This document shows positions 42,633-54,792 of a DNA stretch of 64,000 nucleotides, piece after piece. The position numbers and the translations under genes were made by a program. The stretch spans positions 50,902,001 through 50,966,000 of the forward strand of contig CM060733.1 of NCBI GenBank assembly GCA_030704615.1. Reading direction: 5' to 3'. The notes under the pieces were generated by a model that was not told the DNA's origin, did not search any database, and saw only the letters and a list, made by a program, of their open reading frames with translations. The DNA is from Takakia lepidozioides. Taxonomy: Eukaryota; Streptophyta; Takakiopsida; Takakiales; Takakiaceae. The stretch's first letter is position 1. The number at the start of each line of letters is the position of its first letter.

Positions 42633-44590
42633 AAAAAAGATCTGGTTTGTCTTTGTGTTGTTTAAAGTAGTGGCATTTCTTCTTGGATGATAGAACACCA
42701 GACTGAATGAATCTGGCTGAATTTCAAGGCATGTCAGATATTCTATGTTAGAGTGAAGAAGGGACGTAATCTGCATTATGGATTGCTCTGTGCACATCTT
42801 GGCTGACGTGCAGATCCTCCTTCATGATATTCATGTGAGTCACATCACCTCTCCACATTCTGTTCCATTGAATTGCACTCGTTACCAACTTCTCCAACCT
42901 GGTGTTTCGCTCTTTGAGATTCTAACTGGTTGGGACCCACCTGGCCAGAAGAAAGAATTTCTACCTACAAGCAAAGCAGAGTAATGATTGTCAAGTTTGT
43001 TGTGTTATCTCACATGTCAGGGCTTTGTTCTCTCTCACTTGTGTATTTTGTCGCAGGGCCTTGGCAGAGAAGAAGGGTTTTCAATTTATTAGCAGGGCCA
43101 TTTCCTGTCACTTATGTATTTACAGGCGGGATGGCAGAAAGAGCAATTGCGGAGCGGATCAAATGGAGGGCAGGCAGACCTCCTCTCAAAGCTATCCCAT
43201 GTATCAATTCCCCGACTTTGAGTGATTGGTTGCATTGTTTGAGGTCCTTATGCATGGTTTGTAGTGGTGGGAACAGCCAAAGAGAGTAGTGGTATTCTGA
43301 AAACCATTGCCAAATTCAGCAATGTGTGGTTGAGTGGCAACCACCGTACAGAGCTTACATAGGGCTTTCAGATAAGGATATTACTTACTCCAGCTGGTGG
43401 CACAGCACAATGGTGACATTGACTGGAGTGGAGGTCCTGAAGAATACTGCCCTGGTATTATACTCAAGATAACATTGCAATGGTGTTGTCATACTATGCA
43501 TAACCCACTGCCGGTCCCTTCAAAGCAGTTCCCACGCATCCATTTGAGTTGAATTGATGAATATTTTTCCTAGCAGGCGAGAGGAAGGAAAGTTCTCTGC
43601 TGTATTTAGTTAGGCCAAATAGGTGTGATTTGTTTGCAGGCACAAAAACTTCTGACTATGGCCACTGCATTGGAGCGGACACGGGTAGCTGGCAGGCAAA
43701 GTGTAAGTGGACCTTCCATGGCAAAAAGTCCATACTCAGGACTTTTATGATTTGCGAGGTGTGCTAGGCTTGCAACTATGGCCCTTGCGGGGACAATCTT
43801 AGCATGAAGTTTATAGCTTGTCAAATTTTGGGTTTGTTACTTTGTATTTGGCTTGCCACTGTACACATAGGCGAGCCTTCTTTTGAATCCAGCCTTCATC
43901 TTCCTCTGTCATTGATCCCGAGGGACTGCCTTTAGGTGTCTTTTCTCTGACCATGAGAATTTCGGCTTTGCAATTGAAAATCTAATGTCTTAAGATCAAG
44001 AGGTGTGCATCTCTTGGTCATGACTCACTTGGTGCGCTAGTCCCCAAAGCTCAAGATTGTGTAGCACATTATTAGCCTTTTCTTGTTGCTGCCCATGACA
44101 TCTTGCCTGCACCAGTATACAATCACACAATACCTTTGCATCTGACACTTCTATGTCCTTCATGTACATAATGAGAAGGATCGGAGCGACAGAACCAAAT
44201 TCATAAGCAGTGGATCAAGCATTGAACTGGAAAATGACCATTCGTATGTGGAATTCCTGGTGAGTAGATTGGCTTCTTCATGTCCATGCAAGGCATCTGA
44301 ATTGCTGGGGCAATAAGAGGAAAGTGCTTGATATCTGGCAGCATCCCCCTCATGGTTTGACTTGGTTCTCAAAGGAGCGTATTTTTTGGTGCTAGGTGAT
44401 AAATTGGTGGTTACATAGGTGTGCTGATGTTGGCCCATGGTTTGAATTGTCAAGTCACCTTATGGTGCATGTACGCATCTGGTGGGTTGCCTCAATGAGA
44501 CTCAGTCAGACCATCCAAAATCAGTCAATTTGGTGAACGATTCCGCCATGCAGTGAGATTGGATCTTACTTCACCACTTTAGTCTATCAG
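42633..44590. other. region without recognised gene
   Basis: About 2 kb upstream of the recognised LINES exons. It may contain introns and unrecognised exons of that gene. No repeats or RNA genes are seen. Confidence 0.35.
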
Positions 44591-44593
44591 AGC

Positions 44594-47580
44594 TTGATTG
44601 GAACTCAGAAGTCACCAAAGTTAGTTGTGTCTGCTCGTTTGACTGGAGCTTTAAACTCAGCCTTGGTGGTGGTATGTGGCCAGGTGTCTCTGGTTGCATC
44701 TGATGATGAGTTTGTGCGTCACTCTGCTGGGAAGACCCTCTTGGCTCTTTCTAACTACTTGACTCTCAAAGAATGTGTATGGCCCTTCTCGCTTTCTCTG
44801 TATAACCTCATCCTCTATATGCATCAACGCCTAGAAAGAATTTCTGGTCAACTCTAGTTAACAATGGTTTCCAAATGTCACACAAGGCTGGCCTCCTGAA
44901 CCAAGTCACTATTTAGAGATGAAACAGAGAGAATGTACTCATATGACATTGTTTGCCGTAGCCTTGTGGCCTTAGAACCTGCGCCCAGTTTGGGGGAGGG
45001 AGAGAGAGAGAGAGAGAGTCCTCAAGAAAGTACCAGGTCACTACGGCTGCAATTGATATGCCATGAGATTGTGGCCTTTCTGCAGAGCTCTTCATGGAGT
45101 GCACTTCTTTCCCATTTGTGGGATGCTCTGAAGGTTGCATGTGTGAGTGCAAATTCAATCGATGCAAGTATTGAAGAAACTCCCAGAGCATCACAGGAAG
45201 CTCGTATTGTTGGAATGTCATCTTCTGAAGCAAGTGCAAAGGATTCCAGGTTTTTAGCTAATGATGTGGCACCCAGGTTGGCATGTGGGGCCTCTTCAGG
45301 CAGAGAAAGATATCCAGTGATGTGTATAATGGATGGTGCTAAAGCTCACCAGGCGAGAAACTGGGGAACAGTGGTGTGTGTTCTACAGATTCTACGCTGT
45401 ATACTTAAAAACTGCTCCTGTGAGCACAATGGTGGAAGAAACAGCACTCATATATTTTTCAGGTATTTTCACGAAAATGTAGCAATTGTGGTGAGGAGAA
45501 TGTTACCAGACGGATGGTACCCTGAAAAGTACGTCAATTATACCAAACCTCTCAATTTCCATGCAAATGGAGGATCAGCTCATCTCCCCTTGGACACGTC
45601 CTGCAGTGATTCATGTGCCTTAGGATTGCCGAGAAAGCTGGCATGGGGTGCATGTCTGCAGCTTCTATGCAGCAGTGTCCAATATTTGGATCCAGAGACC
45701 GGGGAGGGTGGTCGGCAACGACATGGGATTCAGTACTTGGTGGTGCGAGACCTCATACCTATGCTTGCCTGGATGGCGCAACCATCACATAGCCATTACC
45801 TCCACACCTGCTGCATTTCTTCCTTCTTGTGCCACAAGCAGCTGGTATGCTGGTAGTCTTTTCCCGACTTTCACGCTCTGGCTCTGTGTTGTTTCTCTGT
45901 GGGCCTCCCATGCACATGATAAAATCTGTTGCGTTTCTTGTGGGACAAGCTGCTTGTTTGCTTATATTCCTTTCACTGACTTTACAGACATTTTCTGCCT
46001 CTGTACATGCGTTCCTCCCTGTGGAGGTAATAATTGTTTTCCTTCTCTCTCCCCTGCACCTTCTTGCGTGGGTCTCACAGCTCTCCTGACTTCATAATAA
46101 CTTAAATTGATGCAATGCTATTTCATATGATATATGCCAATTTGTTCAAAGGTTCACTGAGTTGTTTCCTTCTATGCTTGTAAACATGCAGATGATAATG
46201 TTGGGGCTCTCACGATGGTTTGAAGCTGATCGATCTCTTGCTCTCATGTGCCTAAGAGCCCTGCGTCATCATTGGGCTGACTTCATAAATGGTTCCTTAC
46301 TTGAAAAGAGAAAGGAGGCACCATCAGAGGGAGAGAATCGGCTGGACTCCTCCTTTGCAATGTCTTTGACAAGAACTAGGGGTCCAGACTTAGAGGACAG
46401 AGCTGATTTGGTTTCCTTTCTCCACTTGCAGCGACGGGCCCTGTTACTTCTCTTCAGGATTGGGTCGTTGGTAACCAAAGACCTAATACCGAGTAAACTT
46501 ACTGGGTTAGAGTCCACCAGGTTTCCTGAGGCAAATGGGGTGACTGGGGTAGGACCCATTGGAGCCAGTGTGTCAGAACTCAATAATCCTATGCCAAATA
46601 AAATTAGTGGATCAGAACCTAGCTCACGTGGTTGTTTTAAACCAAGAGACCTGGGTGATCTACAGGTACCTTGGGCACATTCTAGAAACTCAGGTAGTAG
46701 TTGTGGTTTAGAGTCAGATACGTTGAGTGGTTCAGAGTCAAGTGCAACCGGGGAGGAAGGGAAAAGACCTCATGGACCAAGTCTAAAGAATGATATGTAC
46801 ATGCAAGAGGTTAAGAGGGCAGTGTGGGAATGGGTGGAGGTTCAGGGTCAATGTGTCGCCAGGGTCTCCATGATTGGAGGCCTTGACCTTGATGACAGTT
46901 CAAGTAATGCCATTAGTGAGCTCTCAATGTCTCTGGTGCAATTGTATCTCGATGAGGATGACATGATGCTGGAAATGCTCCTGCAGCTTATGGAACTGGC
47001 CCCTTTGCTACATTGTCCGGAGACTTTTGAATCAAGGGCTTCAAGTGTGGTTGCTGCAGCATTCAGCCCAATGCAGCTCTTCCATGTATTCCTGGCAGTG
47101 ATAAGGTATGATCAGACAGTGCTGGTCGACTTTCTTATCTCCGAAAATACAGGCACCTTGTGCTTACGTTACCTCATGGGATGTGCACACCTAATTCGCC
47201 GCACATGGCCTGACTTTCGGGGAGCTGCACCCTGTTATAATGGCGTGGCATCAGACGGGGCAAGCCATTCTTCCTTCCAGATGAAATTGCTGCAGACTAG
47301 CCCACAAGTCCAGTTCAGGAAGGCAATCACTTGTTTGATGGAGCTACGGCTGGCAATAGAGCGCTTGCACCGCCGGCAACTATTTCCATACAATCCCTCA
47401 GCCCTACTCCGGCGGTATACACTCTTTCTCCCTCCCCCAATAGCTGCTTGCGGTACTGGCCAGGTGGTGATTTCATCACTGTCCCTCCAATCTTTTCAGG
47501 TTTTGTACTTTATTCTTGGAATTGGTATACCAGAGACAAGTTGCAAATGGATGATATTGGCTGTGAGGACGCTATGTTGA
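44594..47580 (+). CDS. LINES homologue (Protein Lines family), 5' end unresolved
   Basis: Exons at about 44620-44778, about 45030-45844 and 46192-47580 encode an ARM-like helical protein. The first has FVRHSAGKTLLALSNYL. The second has CHEIVAFLQSSSWSALLSHL, then NWGTVVCVLQILRCILKNC and GACLQLLCSSVQ. The junction HKQL|MIMLGLSRW matches the plant LINES signature and fixes the splice at 45844/46192. The third has LVQLYLDEDDMMLEMLLQL, SPMQLFHVFLAVIRYDQTV, LVDFLISENTGTLCLRYL and the C-terminal ERLHRRQLFPYNPSALLRR. The stop is at 47578-47580 unless a 36-nt segment from 47464 is removed. The Drosophila founder acts in segmentation and the human LINS1 is linked to intellectual disability. The plant role is not established. 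A Ser/Gly-rich insert of about 120 residues in the third exon is not typical of the family. Confidence 0.8.
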
Positions 47581-48576
47581 GGTCTTTGACTTCGAGCTCC
47601 ACATCCACATGGGTACATATGTCATTTTGTGGAGCATCAATAACTGGTCTAAGACAATATTTAGTGATGCTATGCCAGCAATCAGGTGGGAGGATGTCGT
47701 CGGTTTTATGCACCCCAAGCTTGGGTAAGTAGGTAGAGACACAGAAAACATTGATGCTGCCTCAAGTGCGCGTCTTTTTGGTGTCAAGTGTGGTTAACGT
47801 ATGTGTGGCTGGTCCACAAATACACATCCTTAACTATGTGTGCAACCCCCGTAGATAATTTTTAGCAAACTTGCATAATCTGTAATGTAGGAACAATTCT
47901 TGTTCTAACATTGTAATTAGTGCGGTGGCAGCTTTGAAGTGCTTGAGGAACTGTTTCAACAGGAGCAGGAGCTTGAGCCAAAAAGTTTGAAGTTCAGCCA
48001 CGATCTTTTACCAGGATAGCCCTTATCAGGTTTTGATGTCTTGGCAGACAGGTAACGTTCCTGAGTTTAGCTCTGAAAAGCTTTTCATAATGGATGTCAG
48101 CGGCCTACAGAACGGTTCAATTTTCTGATCCTTCGATGAGTATGACCTCAGCTTCCATTGGTTTGAATGCCATTCAAAATTGTGAGTACGTGATGGACAA
48201 ATGCCACCATGGACTTGGAAGCCCTCGTAGGAATGATTGACAGCTGTTCAGTGTACATCCCAAAAGTGAACCCAAAACTGTCTCCAGAGTTCAGGTTCAT
48301 AATGAGTGTCTTTGGAGACTCATAGCACAATGTGCAGGTCAAATTGTCTTATTGGTGTTAATCTGCTACGCAAAACATATCTACGACTACAAAACTACAC
48401 GTCAAGATAAATGAGAAATACCAAAGGTGGTGAGACAGATAGATTTGTGAGAAATTGTCATAGGACCAAGCAGCGTACAAACGAAGGCATGGTACATGCA
48501 AGCCCCGCTCTTCATCATCTCAGAGTAAGGTTCATGTTCCAAATAATGGTGTCACAGATCATTCGTTTTGGTTTGA
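47581..48576. other. intergenic region after the LINES-like gene
   Basis: About 1 kb with no gene recognised, probably the 3' UTR followed by flanking DNA. Confidence 0.45.
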
Positions 48577-49059
48577 GTCTATACCAGTGTTGGGAGGTTC
48601 TTTGATTCAGTGGCCAACCCCCGGAGGTTATCAAGAAGGTTATATGGATATATAACCGCGAGTGTTTTTTTTTTCAAATTTGGAAAAGAACAGGAGTGGC
48701 TACTGAGTTTTGCAGGAGATAGCCAGAAATAAAAACACTGAAAACCGGGGTTCTCAAAAAAATAAAGAACCGGCAAAGGCTCATAACTGCCGGTGATGTA
48801 GTTTTGAAATAACCAGCCTGAAAACGGTCAAAGATCCGCCAAACACCCGCCGGTTATTTGATGAAAACCGCAGGTTCTTTGAGGTTCTTACTATCAACCA
48901 GAACCGGTGGTTCTTTCCATAAGGGGGTTGGTATCCTGTGAGCACAACCCACGGTCATGGGGGTTGTATGTTTTTAAACCGCGGTCATAGGAATTACATG
49001 TTTTGAGGCACGGTGCATTCATAGGGTGGAGTTGCACCAAAACGATAAACTATCTGATC

Positions 49060-49470
49060 TATCTTCCAATTTTGCATTGAGAAAATAAAATTAAGTAACA
49101 GTTTTGGGGGTGAAAGTTTTAATTTCGCACTGAGAAAATAAAATTAAGTAGGAGTTTCGGGAGTGTGAGTTTTAATTTCGCAGTGAGAAAATTAAAATTA
49201 AGTAGGAGTTCTGGGGGTGAGAGTATTAATTTTGCACTGAGAAAATTAAATTAAGTAGGAGTTTCGGGGGTGAGAGTTTTAATTTCGCACTGAGAAAATT
49301 AAATTAAGTAGGAGTTTCGGGGGTGAGAGTTTTAATTTCGCACAGAGAAAATTAAATTAAGTAGGAGTTTCGGGAGTGAGAGTCTTAATTTCGCACTAAG
49401 AAATAAAATTAAGTAGAAGTTTTGGGAGTGAGAGTTTTAATTTCGCATTGAGAAATTAAAATTAAATAGG
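49060..49470. repeat. tandem array, about eight units of 53 bp
   Basis: Units share GAGAAAATTAAATTAAGTAG, then GAGTTTCGGGGGTGAGAG and TTTTAATTTCGCACT. Unit starts at about 49079, 49132, 49185, 49239, 49292, 49345, 49398 and 49450 give a period of 52-54. The inner units are nearly identical and the outer ones more diverged. Confidence 0.9.
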
Positions 49471-50876
49471 TCTCTTGGAGTCTCAGTGCCCTTTCTCAAG
49501 TCTATCATGGAAAGGGCCGAGTATCGGGTGAGCATAGCGTGAGGAAATCCCATGCCTATAGGGTAACATGTTTATCGTGTATAGGGGTTACTTGTTTCTT
49601 AAGTGTTGTTGTGAGGGCCTACGGGCGTGAGCATGCTCACGAGAGCACAAGCCAATATTCATGATACTCCCTAGATGCCTTTTGAATATTCTTCAGCGAA
49701 ACTAAAATTGAGAAACTAAAAACTTTGCGAAACTTTTTTTAACTGCTCACATAGGCCCTCACAACATCACTTAAGAAACAAGTAACACCTATACACGATA
49801 AACATGTTACCCTATAGCACTACAACAGATCCCGGCTTTAACGTCTGCCACATTTGCCCAGTCGTAGCATATATATCTACAAAATGCAAGGGGGCAGTCC
49901 TGGTTGCCAATTGTGACCACCAGAAGTCGTATATGCCACCTCGTACCTCCGCCATGTCTGCGGTCAAACACGTTTGACCAGATATGGGAAGATGGTAGAT
50001 ACGACTAGGAGTCATGGCCAAAACTGCAACAGGATTACGTGGGCATGGGAATGTATGACTGCCAGTATTTACAACTGCACGTGGCGATTGCCAGTTGCCG
50101 AAAGAGTGTCTACGTGGATGATGCAAACATAAATGGATGAAACAGATGCAGGATGTGATTGCAAATGACGACGTGTCAACATATCATTGCTCGCGGGCAC
50201 TAAGCCACACCCTGTGAATGAATGAATGAATGATTAGGATGAATTAGGATGAGTGAACTAGGATGAATTAGGATGAATGTGCTCGAATTTAGGGTTGTTA
50301 GGTCGCAGTGTTAAGTATGAGGATAATAAGTAGTAAAAATATTTAACTACTGTTTCACTGACCCAGCAGATTAACAGTAAAACTAATCGACTGCTGGTTA
50401 AGGTTAGTGAAACAAAACAAGTGTATTATCTCTACGAATGATACACAAATGCCTTGCTGGCAACTATTGGATGAACGTATCAAACATAACTTTTGTGCAC
50501 TGGATGAACATATGGTGAGCTGGCAGCTATTGAATGAACTGACAGTGAAACTCATTTAAAGATTTATTTTGGACGAATGGATGAAATTAAAATGGCCAAA
50601 AAATGAAAAACAAATGAATGGATGGATGTATTGATGGAAAACCCAAAATCCATCCATTTATCGCTACATTCATCTATCCAGTCATGAGTAGAGGGGACTT
50701 AGCGAGTTTGATCGTGAGAGACGACAAACAGGACAGAGCTGTGTTTGCTTTCTTTTAGTGTCGAGTCTGATCATGAGAGACGTCGAATAGGGCGGAGCTA
50801 TATTTCTTTTATTTTAGGGTCGAGTCTGATCATGAGAGACGATGAGCGGAGCTGGTGGGATAGGGGGCAGACATGG

Positions 50877-50980
50877 ACTCAAACCCTCGAATTGGGGCAT
50901 GAAGATGTGGTGCACGATGTGGCCATCGACTACTATGGGAAGCGGCTAGCCACCTTCACGATGGACAATCGCAGTCGCAA
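50877..50980 (+). pseudogene. SEC13: captured SEC13 fragment
   Basis: The frame LGHEDVVHDVAIDYYGKRLA matches the N-terminal WD40 blade of SEC13 (nuclear pore and COPII coat), whose start in plants is ETGHxDVVHDVxMDYYGKRLATASSD. The following codons have lost the WD40 pattern (TFTMDNRSRKVW). CACTA copy 1 keeps only the start of this fragment (LESGHE near 19730) before diverging. Not a functional gene. Confidence 0.8.
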
Positions 50981-52744
50981 GGTGTGGCTTTTTCTCAATG
51001 TACGATGTGGAGAAGTTTGTCAATCCTGCAAATGTGGGCTCTTGGCGACTGTTAGTACCATGATTTGGTATTTTTCTTGCTGTTTACAAGGTTCTTCGGA
51101 GAGTCAGCTTGGTCTTAGCAAGTCGTGTTTCAATCTCTGCTCGCTCAGCTACACTGTGGTCTTCTTGTTTGGCTGTAGGTGGGATGACTCAGTTTTTGGA
51201 TGCCTGTGTTGATGTTTTCGAGGATAAATTGGATATAAGCACTCACAAACAGGAATATCATATGGATGTGCAGATATGTCGATCAAGTGCTTTCTTTTCA
51301 CCTCCTGTCTTTGATTGTCTGGTTCGAAGTGACCATTCAAATATTGATGAACTTCAAGTAGGGAAATGAAATAAAATGAAACGAAATGGTACTTTCTAAC
51401 GTCCGCGGAAAGCTCAGTCGGAGAGAGTCGGTTTTGTCAGCGCTTGGGGTGGGAGATGAATGGGCTCCGGCAGCTCGAAGTCCAACTCCGGACCTTCTGA
51501 TGCTTTGATACCCAAGGTCAGTTGTTCAACGAGATTGTCTGTTCCACACTCTCTCTCTCTCTTTTCTCTTGAATACAACTGATTGATGGGCTTTTCCTGT
51601 TATTCTATTTTGTCCTGTAAGACCTATGGTCCCTGTGGACTCATCAGTTTGTTTTTTTTCTCTCCCTGCAGCGATTTTAGTCTGGTTTCTGCTTTACTGT
51701 TGGACTTTCATGGATGTTATAAAGCTTATCATGGTTTTGGTTTGCCAGCTTTCTACACTATTATTCTAATCTGTAGACCTCCCTGGCCAACATGATGATC
51801 AATTATTCTTATCAGATTAGCACTGAGTAGCTGCGACTGTTTGTTTCAAGCCGCGTGCGATAACTTATAGAAAGAGATTCTCAACTTGGATAGTGTTTGA
51901 AGTGCCTTACAAAGTTTTTGCTGGTGCTTTGTATCCAGTGGTACGTAAACTTGGACACCCAATGTTCCAAGTCCTTCAGCAAACAAATATGGGTAAGGAG
52001 TCTAGATCTTCACTTTGATCTATGTAATGTAATGTGTGCCTTCTTTTGGACATGCATAGGCAAACATGTAGTCCGTATGCTAGAACACTCTGGTATGGCA
52101 CAGTCCTGCGGTGTATGCTTTGAAATTATTCTGTGTTTTCTCTATCATCTGTGCTTTGGCAAGACATTGATGAATGTGGACAATCTTGATATTTGAAGAG
52201 ACAGAAAGAAAGTGTGAAGATGAAATGTAGTCGACATGATGTAATTAGGTGCCCTCCTTCGCTGATGATGGTGGTCTACATGTGGGTATGTGAATGTACA
52301 GGGGCGTGGAACAGTGTTCACAGGGTGTGTGGAACAGGGGATGATTAAGATTAGCAAGGAAGTTGAAGTGGTTGGGCTTCGCACTGTAACAATCTTCCTT
52401 GCACAGAAACCTGGGCCCATATAACTTTCCTTCCTTTGGCAATGTCAGTACAGGGATTTGCTGTGTGATTCACTTCAGTTGGGGGTCATGACACAAGGTC
52501 AAGGACAATGTGGTGAGGGCACCTTCTTCTTCGACCTATTTCAGGCTGTTTTGTCCTCTCACCAGACTCGGCCCTGAGATGCATATTGAATTCTGTAAGT
52601 TGGCTCGTTGCTCGTTGATAAGTAGGGTTGGGGGTGTTTGCTGGAACAATTCTAGGCTGTCATTTGTCAGCTGCTAGCAGGAAGGCAAAGATGTATGCAT
52701 GATTTTGTGCAGAGGCATAGATAGCTGAAGGAACAGGGATAGAG

Positions 52745-52905
52745 TGGGAGTCCAGATTCATCCAAGAGGGCCGGATTTCAAGCTCCACATTACCTATGAT
52801 TCCCTGTGGAAGGATAGATACAATAAACCTGTATGGGTAGATGGTCAACTGGAAGCCGCAGCAGCAGCGGCACAATTGATAAAATCAGGCATTGCTAATG
52901 AAAGC
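52745..52905 (+). pseudogene. possible captured coding fragment, unidentified
   Basis: An open stretch with DFKLHITYDSLWKDRYNKP and VWVDGQLEAAAAAAQLIKSG looks coding in composition and is partly shared with CACTA copy 1 (20050-20400), there broken by a deletion. I do not recognise the source gene. Confidence 0.35.
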
Positions 52906-53124
52906 ACCTTCTTCAACACATTTCATCTTGATTTCCCCTCTTATCAGAATTGGCCCTCAATTTTCATGTTGAATTCTGCAATTTAGTTGTTGAGTGAATC
53001 TAATTGGGAGTGACTTTGACATGATACTGGCAACTGCCAATGTGACAAGGATATGCATTGAACTCATTGGTAGTGGGATATTGGGGATAACTCTTGGCCA
53101 TGTGCCATCGTCAAAGCTGAAATT

Positions 53125-53640
53125 GTACTAGTTGTCATTCTGAACACTGCCCTGGTGGATATGTATGCCAAATGTGGGTGCAGCAAGCCTGATGCGAAGG
53201 GAGAGTTCGACAACATGGCTAAATGAGATGTGGTGTTGTGGAGTGCCATGATTGCAAGGTATGTGCAGCATGGGTGTGGGATTAAGGCTTTGAAAACCTA
53301 AGAGAAAATGATGTGGGAAATGATGAAGCCAGACCAGGTCATGTTCATTTGTGTTTGTAATATGCATATGCGAGCCTAGAAGCCCTGGGAAGGGGCCAAG
53401 ACGTTCATGGTGACATCGTCAAAGCTGGAATTGTACCTGATGTCATTCTGAACATTCCCTTGGTGTACATGTATGTCAAATGCGAGCCTGGTAGCCCTGG
53501 AAATGATGCAAAGGTCCATGGTGACATTGTCAAAGCTGGAATTGTACCACTAGATGTCTCTAAACACTGCCTTGGTGGATATGTATGTCAAATGCAAGCC
53601 TGGCAGCCCTGAAAAATGGTGCAGAGGTCCACGGTAATAT
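53125..53640 (+). pseudogene. captured PPR gene fragments, tandemly duplicated
   Basis: The frame from 53130 reads ILNTALVDMYAKCG, then FDNMAK-stop-DVVLWSAMIARYVQHG and KPDQVMF, a classic plant pentatricopeptide (PLS-type) repeat. The block VHGDIVKAGIVPDVILN and its following LVxMYxKC recur about every 110 bases, near 53110, 53400, 53515 and 53635, with stops and frameshifts. A captured and then duplicated piece, not a gene. Confidence 0.8.
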
Positions 53641-54449
53641 CGTCAAAGCTGAGTATCTAGAGTGCGCTATGGAAGTCATATGTTCCAGTCATAATGACCA
53701 CCCCCATCCTGCATAATTTGACTCCACGTGTCATGTCCAGTCTTCTCCACATGTTGTCTTGGGGTTAATCTGCGGAAGTCGTATATGCCAGTCGTAAAGA
53801 CCCTGTCGCCTTCCCTTTGACGTTCCATGTGAAGCTAACATGGATTCGCAGTCATTTACTACGGTCTTATCAATGACTACAATTAGGCGTCCTCGTTGCC
53901 AACAGTGAGCTCCACAACTGGCAGATACGACTCTATGGCGCTTACGACTCATTTGTCACAACTGACTGGGTTTATCTGACTGGGCAGTCATGCAGTCATA
54001 AAAGGCTGATACGACTGAAAAATATCAGACGTAAAAGCCGAGATCTGTGGTAGTGTAGGTGTGGAATTTCCTCACGTTATGCGAACCGGATACCCCAGAA
54101 AACCCCAGAAAAACAAAAATCGTGGTTTTCAGTCCGGGTATCGGCAGTTTAAGCCCTAGAAAAGTTATTTTCGCAGTGAGAAAATAAATATGAAGGTACT
54201 CATATGCACCGTGCCTGTTAACATGTAATTCCTATGACCGCGGTTTGAAAACATTTAACCCCTATGACCGCGGGTTGTGCTCACGTCGTGCTCACGTGAG
54301 CATGCTCACGTTGTGCTCACAGGATATTAACCCCCCATAAAAAAAATCTTAAAAAACCGGAAATGGAGGTTTTTTATCGTGGGATTTTGTAAAAACCGGA
54401 ACCGAAGGTTATAAAAGAAATCAAATAACCGCCCAACACTGGTCTATAC

Positions 54450-54784
54450 CAATGTTGGGCGGATATTATCTTTCTAATATCCACGGTTCCGGGTATTAAG
54501 TACTTTTGGTTTTAGATATCTGCCGGTTCCGAGTATTACCAACATGACAAATAGCGGATCCGGGTATGCATCCGGGTATTAAGTTTAGGGCTGAGATCCG
54601 CCAAGTATTGACGGGCATTGGGTGGATATCCGCCGGGTATTGCACCGGGTACAGAACTTCTTTGTCTGTATTGTCATATCCACCGGTTATGCATCTAACC
54701 CGGATCCTAAAAAACGCCAGTTGTGGATCCGGATAATTGTTATCCGGGTTGATATCCTAATGACTCTATATCTGCCCAACACTA
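54450..54784. mobile_element. hAT-like MITE directly abutting the nest
   Basis: Ends CAATGTTGGGCGGATAT and the inverse ATATCTGCCCAACACTA, about 335 bases, of the same end type as the element at 48585. Flanking 8-mers GTCTATAC and GTCCAGAT agree at five of eight positions, possibly a decayed duplication. The interior has many CCGGGTAT/ATCCGG motifs. Confidence 0.6.
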
Positions 54785-54792
54785 GTCCAGAT

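Larger units (their letters stand above)
49818..54055. mobile_element. CACTA transposon copy 2 with captured gene fragments
   Basis: A 4238-base element with ends CACTACAACAGATCCCGG and the inverse ...TGTGGTAGTG, flanked by TAG at 49815-49817 and 54056-54058. The related foldback copy at 56634 shows the empty site: its sequence runs through the same point with a single TAG. Terminal regions are closely similar to CACTA copy 1. There is no transposase. It carries a SEC13 fragment and PPR fragments, so it is a gene-capturing (Pack-type) CACTA. Confidence 0.9.
48923..54335. mobile_element. foldback element C with long inverted arms, split by CACTA copy 2
   Basis: Begins GGGGGTTGGTATCCTGTGAG and ends with the near-inverse CACAGGATATTAACCCCC. 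It is flanked by CATAA at 48918-48922 and 54336-54340, a 5-bp target duplication. The inverted arms extend for more than 100 bases (CGCGGTCATAGGAATTACATG appears in both orientations). The interior has a 53-bp tandem array and a second inverted repeat (49530-49620 against 49755-49817). Without CACTA copy 2 it is about 1.2 kb. No coding capacity. Confidence 0.8.
48585..54441. mobile_element. hAT-like MITE, split by a nested foldback element and CACTA
   Basis: Ends CAGTGTTGGG at 48585 and the exact inverse CCCAACACTG at 54432-54441, with an 8-bp perfect target duplication GTCTATAC at 48577-48584 and 54442-54449. Such ends and duplication length are those of hAT elements. Without the insertion at 48923-54340 it is about 440 bases long. 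It is rich in AACCGG-type motifs and has no transposase. Confidence 0.85.

Noticed and set aside
49060-49470. CRISPR array
   Set aside because: The units are contiguous 53-bp tandem repeats without unique spacers, in a eukaryotic transposon.
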